NCBI GenBank assembly: GCA_015680685.1
Contig: MNCI01004106.1
Span: 38,112 to 75,269 of the forward strand
From: Gnetum montanum
Taxonomy: Eukaryota; Streptophyta; Gnetopsida; Gnetales; Gnetaceae
Direction of reading: 5' to 3'
DNA: 37,158 nucleotides
Shown: positions 30,676 to 37,158 of the stretch, piece by piece
Position numbering within the stretch: position 1 is the stretch's first letter
How the letters are laid out: every line of letters begins with the position of its first letter
Program-made: the position numbers and the translations under genes
The notes under the pieces: model-generated
Seen by the model: only the letters and a program-made list of their open reading frames with translations
Told to the model about the DNA's origin: nothing
Databases searched by the model: none

Positions 30676-32345
30676 TGTTGGACTTGGAAAATTTGGTTGC
30701 TGGAATGGAAATTGGAAAATCCCATGTGCTGGATAGTTTTAGTCTTGAATCCAAAGGGCCTCTAAAAGATGGAATTCAAGGCACCCTAGATGGTTTGGTT
30801 GATCACCTAGGGACTTATGGAAGTGTAAACAAAAATGTAAAAAATGGTGGAAATAGAAAAAAATTGCAAATTCAAAATGAAAATAGACATAGAAATTAAA
30901 ACTTGAACTTGAATTTGCACAACAATGAACTGTAACTTTATTGAAATAGAAAACACATAAAGTACAACATTCAAGAGGTATAGATTTGTGTGCTAGGTGC
31001 ACAAGAAATTCACTTAGATAGATCTTGAAGTCTATTAGAGTTGGCAAGTTGTGTTTTGTGTCAAACTCCATGATCTAGATTCTTTCCAACCCTAGTTTCC
31101 AACAACTTCCTATTAGTTTCCACCAAAATATGCAACTTTGGTCATGAATGGTATTCCACCCTTGATGCAGTGGTATCACATTGAGAGTATTTAATGCCCA
31201 GCATAGACATCAATTTTCTCTCAAAGGTGTTTCAAGGTCATAAAGGCTCTTAGTTATGAAAATGCATAAAATGCTTTTCAAGTTGTGGAATAGAACAACT
31301 TCAAATTTGTGGAACCCCTATAAGGTGTTTACGTTTTTCTTTTATAGGCTATGGAATTGTTTATTTTATGCTTTGTAAATCATTTTCATGATTACTGATA
31401 GATTTATGTCTATTTGTAGGTTGTAATAGCTACAATTCTTAGTGTAGGTGGCCATTTATAGTAAGTCTTGATGCATTGTAGCCACCAAAGTGTATTTTTA
31501 GATACTATAGATAGTAAACCTACTTTTGTGACTATGTTGGCACCATCCCAACTATCCTAACCATGGTGGACTACACTGAGGTTGCTAACATTATTGGTAA
31601 ACATGATGTCTGTGCTGGCCCTACTACAACTACTAAAAACTTAGGGTGACTATGTTGGCCACTGTTGGCAAAATGGAAAAGTCCAACAATTCCAACATTG
31701 GATATGTGCATCTATGCTAGGTTTTGTTGGTGACTACACTAGATTTTGGTTGGAAATGAAAACACAATACCATCTACATTGGGGTTAGATGGTTCCAACG
31801 TAGTTGAGGCTATACCCCTACAAAAATCCATGAAAATGCTAAATTTGACAATTCCCATGGCATTTTTAGCCTTCCTAAGCCTAAATATAGACATGAGGTA
31901 ACATTTTCCACTTGGAAAGTAAGGAAAAAATTAACTTTTAGGGCATTTTTCAACCTCAAAAAGTTAAAGCATGCAAGATTGTAGCTCATGGACTATAAAT
32001 CTTACAATCACAATAACATATTGCCTCAAGTTGGAAGATGAAAGTTACAATTTGCAACATGAATTTTTCTTATGGTGTTTCATTGGTTCATATTTGTTGA
32101 TGTTTGGAAGATTGACCTAAGAGACATCGTCAAAGAATACAAAACACCATTATAGGTCCATCATGAATGTTCCTTCTTTGCACTTGATTTGACAGTGTTG
32201 AACCATGCTAAAGAGTGCTTGTGATGATGATGGGATAAGGTGAGGGTAAGGGCTATCATTGGCTATAGGAAAATAGTCACATGGTTAATAGTGAGTTCCA
32301 AATGTTGACATCATGCCTACAATACGACATTGCCATGTTGATTAA
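30676..32345 (-). repeat. Old 3' LTR of element D (right end approximate)
   Basis: It starts TGTTGGAC and aligns with the start of the G LTR at 35638 (TGTAATGAC), including a shared GATCANNNAGGGACTTATGG block (30803 versus 35766). A second anchor matches at 32070-32145 versus 36800-36875 (ATGGTGTYTCAWTGG, TTTGTTGA, AAAGAATRCRAAACACC). Most differences are C-to-T or G-to-A. A TATA-like CCTATAAAAG lies on the minus strand near 31345. It lies downstream of the D integrase on the same strand, as a 3' LTR should. Confidence 0.65.
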
Positions 32346-33101
32346 TGAATAAGTCTTTGGACTTTGAATTTTGAAGTGTTGGTCACTTGGCAATGTGTTT
32401 GAGGGATCAACACCTTACTCCAAGGTTTCTTTGGCCATTAGAATCCTTCCTTTGCATGTTTGGAGCCATTGATTTATCCTTTTGGGCTTCATTGGCTGCT
32501 TAGCTTCTTTGTAACTTTCTTTCCCATTTTTTATTTTTTATTTTTTTTGTGGGGTGAAACCTTCATTAGGTTTCATTACCAAGGTCATTTTTCATTTGGT
32601 TTTTCCATTTAATGAGATGTATTACATCTAGCAGACTTGATGGTAGAGCATGACAATGGGATGTCATATGGTCACAATGCATGAATATCAAACATTGGTT
32701 ATCATAGTCATTTAGGGTGATGAAGGTTATAATTAGGTTATGGGATTGGGCTCAAGGAGAAGTAATAGTAGTAAATAAGCACTCTTAATATAGCAAGACA
32801 AACTCATTGAATCTTGCACATCAAGGTCACATGGTGACTTGCTGTCATAATGAGTTGCACCCTTGCAATGACTCTAGGCTTCATCTTGCAATCATAACTC
32901 CAAGAGAACAAGAAACAAGATAAATAAAACATGTTGTTATATGATAATGCATAAAGCCATATAAAATGATCAGCAAATCTTGCTACCATAGGTTGCATAT
33001 GTTACAAAGTTTTATAGTTCATCTATTGTGAAAAGTATGGAAAGAGGTCATGCAAGCTCGCTTGTCATTGGTTATCGATGTCAATTGTTGGTTCTTAAGG
33101 G
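32346..33101 (-). other. Element D spacer between integrase and 3' LTR
   Basis: Noncoding. A pyrimidine-rich run on the plus strand (about 32513-32550) would be a purine tract on the minus strand, where a polypurine tract of element D is expected, but it is not directly at the LTR edge as drawn. Confidence 0.4.
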
Positions 33102-34166
33102 CTACATGTAGTAAGGCTTCAAGTAGGAATGATTGACTGGATTGGCTAGCTCATTTCCATCCATGTCTGCTATCCTAAAGACTCCATTTTTGTAGGACTT
33201 AGTGATGATGAAAGGTCCTTTCGAGTTGGCTGAGAATTTTTTTGCATGCTCATGGAGAGCTTTGAGGACTAGGTCACCTTCCTTGATCTTGTGCTTGTTC
33301 AGGTTATGGTGGTGGTACCATTTCTACCTCTCCTAATATTTCTTGATGTGAGTAAGCATTCACACCCATTACTCTTCCACCAAGTCCAAGTCCATGGTGC
33401 ATAGTCCCTTATTCTATTAATCATTAATGAAGTCCAATAGGGCTACTTGGAGTGATGGAACTTGTAATTCAAGAGGCAAAACAACTTTAGAACCCTAAAC
33501 TAGGCTATACGATGTTACATTGGTTGCAGTTTAGAACATGGTTTGATAGGCCCATAGTGCATGGAAGCTACTCATGCCCTTTTTCTTTACTATTATTTAG
33601 CATTTTCTTGAGTAGGTTTATGATGATCTTATTGCTTGCTTCGACTTGCCCATTGGCTTGAGGGTAGTATGGTGGCAAGAAGGAATGTTTAATGACTAGG
33701 TCATGACAAATGTTTTTTATTTCTTTGCTACTAAATTGTGGTCCATTATCTATGATTATGGTCATAGGTATGCCAAAATTGGCTACTATGTTATCTAGTA
33801 TAAATCCATAAACTTGTGGAGATGTTGTCTTCCTTAAAGGAATAGCCTCAACCTACTTCGTAAAGTACTCAGTTGTAGTGATGATGAAACTATGCCTCAT
33901 AAGAGACTTAGGCATTATAGGTCCAATGATATCCAACCCCCACCATTAAAATGACCAAGTTGTTTAAGTGGTATGTAACTCAGTTAATGATACATGTATA
34001 AGGTTACTATGTCGTTGGCAAGTTTCACATGTTTTGATCTTTTGTAGGCAATCATTTTCCATATAGAGCCAGTAATAGCCTAGTTACCTAATTTTAGTAG
34101 CTATGGCTCTAGGTCCTATATGTCACTCACATACACTCTCATGAACTTTCTTAAGGACTATGCAGG
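33102..34166 (-). pseudogene. Element D integrase (Tat-like), decayed and interrupted
   Basis: The minus strand carries the zinc-binding region (K-K-V-H-E-S-V-C-E, H-I-G-P-R-A-I-A, K-T-C-E-T-C-Q-R-H, 34155-34020). The first Asp is in G-L-D-I-I-G-P-I (33945-33920). Then an open 65-residue segment (33765-33568) carries I-I-I-D-N-G-P-Q-F-S-S, Y-Y-P-Q-A-N-G-Q-V-E-A-S-N-K. All three catalytic positions are kept. The C-terminal domain ends in N-P-V-N-H-S-Y-L-K-P-Y-Y-M and a stop at 33102-33104. Several stops lie between. The N-terminal part is cut at 34166 by the LTR of element C, and the rest of pol should lie right of the window. Confidence 0.9.
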
Positions 34167-34193
34167 TGATGAGACGCGATTCGCATAGGCCGT

Positions 34194-34246
34194 GATATCG
34201 CGTACGCGATATCGTGTCTTCCCTACGATATCATGTACGCGATATC
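34194..34246. promoter_or_regulatory. Two tandem palindromes in the upstream part of the C LTR
   Basis: 34194-34213 is a perfect 20-base palindrome, GATATCGCGTACGCGATATC. 34227-34246 is a near-copy, GATATCATGTACGCGATATC, off by two mismatched pairs. They lie about 20-70 bases upstream of the TATA box, where enhancer or factor-binding sites would be. The function is inferred only from position and symmetry. Confidence 0.75.
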
Positions 34247-34264
34247 ACAGTTTGCCACCATATC

Positions 34265-34272
34265 TATAAATA
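34265..34272 (+). promoter_or_regulatory. TATA box of the element C LTR
   Basis: TATAAATA lies 98 bases into the LTR and 171 bases before an AATAAA signal, a normal U3-R layout. Confidence 0.7.
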
Positions 34273-35039
34273 AGACGTGGCTCTCTCTTGTTTGGCATAG
34301 ATAGAATAGAAGTAGCAAAGCTCTGGTAGTTTGACCACTCCAGAGATAGATTATTTTTTTTCGTGTCTGTCCACAGTGTGGTGAATGTAATTGTACGGTG
34401 TCTTATTCGAGTGTGATGTACTTGGACATGCACATGATCGGCAATAAAGATCGAGATTACTTCATCATTGTAGCAGTCACTTTGTTTATTTGTTTATTTA
34501 TTTAATGTTATTTACTATCTTCTCTCTCACCCTTAAACTCCTAGAATGCAGTGTGAGTACGACTTGATTATGAGCATCTAAGGATGTGTACGGTTAGTCA
34601 AGGAATCAGTTACTCATTGCAACGTGGAATGAGTACAACTTGATCTCGAGCATTTAAGTGTGACTACTTGGTAGCCCAGTGGCGTACCTAGGATCTGTGC
34701 TTGGTAATCCCAGTGGTAGTCATGCATGAGGTCCAAGATGTGTATGGTTGATCAAGGAATTGATTGCTCGTTGTACTTAGGCTAGATTAGATTCTCTTAC
34801 CCTTTTCCTCCTAGCTTAGCTTAGTTAATATTATTTTCCATTGCCTTCAGGAGTAGCATAGATTAGAAAACATATCATACACCTCATCTAGACTAAACCA
34901 TACGTGACAAATATACAATACTAGTCCAGGTGGGAAGACAACGAACTGCGACCTAGGTGCCACAACTAGTCCAGGTGGGATCATGCGTGCTACGCTCGTT
35001 TCATATGGTTGAGTGTAGGGGTATCTCACCACTCATCAT

Positions 35040-35056
35040 TGGCACCATTGCCGAGG
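35040..35056 (+). other. Element C primer binding site (tRNA-Asp type)
   Basis: TGGCACCATTGCCGAGG lies one base after the LTR. It differs from the tRNA-Asp-complementary TGGCGCCGTTGCCGGGG at three positions, each a G-to-A change within a CpG. Confidence 0.88.
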
Positions 35057-35171
35057 ATGGTGCTAGTTATCTAGATTAGTTATATCATACAAGGTTGCTG
35101 TAAAGAACTTAACGATATATCTTTCAAAAAAATAAGTAATTATATAAAGTCACATAAATTCACACACAACA
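35057..35171 (+). other. Element C leader
   Basis: Short untranslated leader from the primer site to the ATG at 35172. A+T-rich, no other feature. Confidence 0.6.
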
Positions 35172-35637
35172 ATGCCTCTCCTACAAGATGATAATAATGC
35201 CACACTTAGTGAGGAAGTTCATTGGAGAACCAACGAACTATATGACGATGAAGATTGGAGTATACAACCTGAAGTGGGAGTTTCTTATAAGCATGAACAA
35301 AAACAACATCATTGTAACACACGAAGGCATAACTTACCCGATGATGATGAACCTCCACTGGCCACTACAAGCTTAACGTAAATACAAGAGGCTGTTTGAA
35401 TCTCACGTAGGCATCGTAAAGAGAGTTGACTACCCAGGCTCGATTTAAATAACTTTCCCAAATTTTTAGGAGGCTATCACTTAGATCCGCATCAACATTT
35501 GCTAGCCTTCTACGATGCCTGCACATGGAATAACATTGATAACGGGTGGCAAAAACTTAAGCTCTTTCCTATGACACTCGTTGACCAAGAAAAAGTATGG
35601 TATAGTTCGTTAAAACCAAATTCAATACGATGCTGGT
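35172..35637 (+). pseudogene. Element C gag, N-terminal part (three stops, then interrupted)
   Basis: From the ATG at 35172 a single reading frame runs without frameshift into G's first bases, interrupted by stops TAA (35379), TGA (35397) and TGA (35427). The first 69 residues are hydrophilic and acidic (D-D-E-D-W near residue 28). After the stops comes the gag core: N-N-F-P-K-F-L-G-G-Y-H-L-D-P-H-Q-H-L, W-Q-K-L-K-L-F-P-M-T-L and W-Y-S-S-L-K-P-N-S-I. This core is strongly related to gag of elements A and B. The domain is cut just after the W in the segment encoded at 35630-35636. Each stop is one C-to-T change from a sense codon. Confidence 0.88.
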
Positions 35638-36445
35638 TGTAATGACAGAAAACGTCGGCAGCTGGAAATACCGACCGAGGTTCCGTGTATACAGTTTTAA
35701 CCACAGATCCGCGCGAGGGCTATGCTGGAAAAAGCGAATCTGCGGTGCCCTGAATGGACTTGTCGATCAGACAGGGACTTATGGGTCAGTAAAACGATGA
35801 AGATTACGGATCTTTGCGTTGTTTCAATTTGATTCGAGGGATCGTGAAATGGGAGGAAAACGACGTGGATGGATCGCTACGATGATAACACCAAACACGC
35901 CGAAGAGATGCTAATCAGGGGAGAGACGTGTGATTTTCAAAGATTTATGTTTCAATTTTTGAAAGAATGTATGATTTGTATGTCATGTTACAATGGGAGA
36001 GACCCCCAATAACCTGATGCAAAAAATGAGCACAAAACAACAAGGAACTGTCTAGATAGAAGTCCGATCTACCTCGTAGGACAAAGCTGGGATGCAAGGA
36101 TGGTCAAGCTCTGAGGTCTGCCGATCAACTGTTTCTGACCGGTAGAGTCTGCAAACTGGGCGAGACGATCTCACACTCCCCGTTCTGCTTCTTTGCTTCG
36201 AGTAGGTTTTGCTCAGGGCAACAATCACTAATGGAGAAAGTCGTATCTTCCCCAAAGGAATGATCTCTCTTGTTGCTAAGCCTCAAGCGCACTGTGCTCT
36301 GTTATTGCTGAAGGATGGTGCTGTTAGTAGTTGCCAAAAGGTTGCTCTTTGTTTCTCTGCTCAAGGTGATAAGTGCTTCCTTGCTCAGAAAATGCTCTTG
36401 CCCTTTTTAATTTTCTGTTGCTCTCTTTCTTTTTGTCAACCGGTC

Positions 36446-36453
36446 TATTTATA
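36446..36453 (-). promoter_or_regulatory. TATA box of the element G LTR
   Basis: The minus strand reads TATAAATA within CCTATAAATAGACC. Confidence 0.55.
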
Positions 36454-36549
36454 GGCTGCGAGGTCCCATAAAAAGGTGCAACCCTGATGATGCAGGTCCC
36501 GGATATTTTGGGTTCCGTTGACACAACCATTTTAAGTCAGACTGTGACT

Positions 36550-36581
36550 ACGCACAACACGCTCGTTTGCGTGTTGTGCGT
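36550..36581. repeat. Perfect 13-bp inverted repeat with a 6-base loop in the G LTR
   Basis: ACGCACAACACGC (36550-36562), TCGTTT loop, GCGTGTTGTGCGT (36569-36581). On the minus strand it lies about 100 bases upstream of the TATA box, in the U3 promoter region. Confidence 0.85.
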
Positions 36582-37158
36582 GTGAAGAGCAGGTACATGT
36601 TGAGCGTGTTTCAATTGCTTTCAGGCTATATTACACTCATTCGTGTTGTGTCGCGTGCATGAGCATAATCTAGTATAAAAACAATAGGCTCAAAATTGTC
36701 CTACGCTCACTACGCAGCTGCGCGTAACGAAGCATAAACAATGTCTCATTTACGCTCACTATGCAGNTGAATCTTTTTCTGAGGCTGACTCGTAATTTTC
36801 ATGGTGTCTCAATGGCCCCTCTTTGTTGACGGTTAGAGGGCTTGCCCGAAAGACGTCGACAAAGAATGCGAAACACCGAATTGGCAGAAGCAAGAACAAC
36901 GTTCATCCATGGCTACTCAAGTGTTGCCTTGTCAACATGGAAGAGCAAAAATGGCAGGTATGGGAAATAGAGGGATATAGCTAGAAACAGGTTTGGGGAA
37001 GATGCAAAATGAGTTATGATGGTAGGAGTATGGCGTACGCTTACTGCACGCATAGAAACATACGCACATTTATGTCAACAGGAATGCTTTCAGACGAGCG
37101 TAGCGCATCAATCTGAGATGTCTCTGTTACTGATTATAGCAGGAATGCGTGCAAAAGG

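Larger units (their letters stand above)
34167..35038 (+). repeat. Element C 5' LTR (872 bp)
   Basis: Inverted termini TGATGA and TCATCA. It contains, in order, two palindromic GATATC...GATATC blocks, a TATA box, an AATAAA signal (34443-34448) and a partial internal duplication (34551-34620 versus 34626-34772). The second copy of the duplication is expanded by TTGGTAGCCCAGTGG and TTGGTAATCCCAGTGG. Two copies of CTAGTCCAGGTGGGA follow at about 34922 and 34967. Confidence 0.87.
34167..35638 (+). mobile_element. Element C: Athila/Tat-type retrotransposon, 5' end, interrupted by element G
   Basis: Plus-strand LTR, primer site and gag start, cut at about 35637 by the G LTR. It is inserted within the D integrase. 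It has more CpG and fewer defects than elements A and B of the same superfamily, so it is probably younger. Confidence 0.85.
35638..37158 (-). repeat. Long LTR of element G, probably a minus-strand element continuing past the window
   Basis: It begins abruptly inside the C gag with TGTAATGAC, so on the minus strand it ends GTCATTACA, a normal CA terminus. It aligns with the D LTR. A minus-strand TATA box (36446-36453) is followed by a plausible minus-strand transcript leader. No primer site or pol motif appears, and the other end is not reached, so it may be a 3' LTR or a solo LTR. It is clearly richer in CpG than most of the window. Confidence 0.7.

Noticed and set aside
30588-31071. Overlapping plus and minus frames of about 100 residues at the left edge of the D LTR
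   Set aside because: They fall inside or across the LTR boundary at 30676, differ between strands only by chance and are not kept in the homologous G LTR.
36052-36530. Several 60-80-residue frames in the CpG-rich end, as a possible host gene with a CpG-rich promoter
   Set aside because: The region is homologous to the D LTR and holds LTR promoter features. The CpG content is explained by its youth.
36767-36767. Single N base
   Set aside because: An assembly ambiguity in a short direct repeat (TACGCTCACTAYGCAG), not a biological feature.
1-37158. CRISPR arrays, tRNA or rRNA genes, bacterial operons or plasmid/phage systems
   Set aside because: No regular direct repeats with unique spacers, no tRNA or rRNA sequence and no prokaryotic gene layout were seen. 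The content is plant retrotransposon.

Overview
This window looks like intergenic DNA from a land plant with a large, retrotransposon-rich genome. A gymnosperm such as a conifer is my best guess, but that is inference. It is A+T-rich, contains no gene I can recognise as cellular, and nearly everything I could identify is Ty3/gypsy-type LTR retrotransposon in several layers of nesting. The copies are crippled by stops and frameshifts, so the window should be read as a stack of relics rather than a set of working genes.

Nest 1 (1 to about 27.9 kb). The oldest layer is element F, a minus-strand chromovirus-like gypsy element. Its LTR, initiator-Met-type primer site, gag, protease, RT and the first part of RNase H lie at 27.9-23.93 kb. 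The rest of RNase H and the integrase lie 22.8 kb away at 1072-1. Between the two halves sits element A, also minus strand, with LTRs at 1073-1972 and 23044-23926, a degraded 5-bp target duplication (ATGGT/ATAGT), a tRNA-Asp-type primer site, gag, protease, RT, RNase H and integrase of Athila/Tat type. Element A is itself interrupted by element B (minus strand, 5' LTR at 14858-15679, gag and protease but no visible RT/integrase). B's tail is cut by element E (plus-strand chromovirus, about 5.0-10.27 kb, only the 3' LTR visible). The stretch 2.2-3.65 kb holds a relict minus-strand coiled-coil-rich reading frame that I cannot name.

Middle (27.9-30.7 kb). This is A+T-rich sequence with degenerate short repeats and no recognisable gene.

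Nest 2 (30.7 kb to the end). Element D is minus strand, with a decayed LTR at about 30.68-32.3 kb and a Tat-like integrase at 33.10-34.17 kb. It is interrupted by plus-strand element C (LTR 34167-35038, tRNA-Asp primer site, gag start at 35172). C's gag is cut at 35638 by element G, whose long LTR is homologous to D's and runs off the window. C and G are visibly richer in CpG than everything to their left, which fits recent insertions beside older copies that lost CpG by methylation-driven deamination.

A, B and C form one superfamily: shared TGATGA/TCATCA LTR termini, a tRNA-Asp primer site exactly one base inside the LTR, related gag cores and a repeated TTGGTA-type motif in the LTR. D and G form a second group through their LTR.
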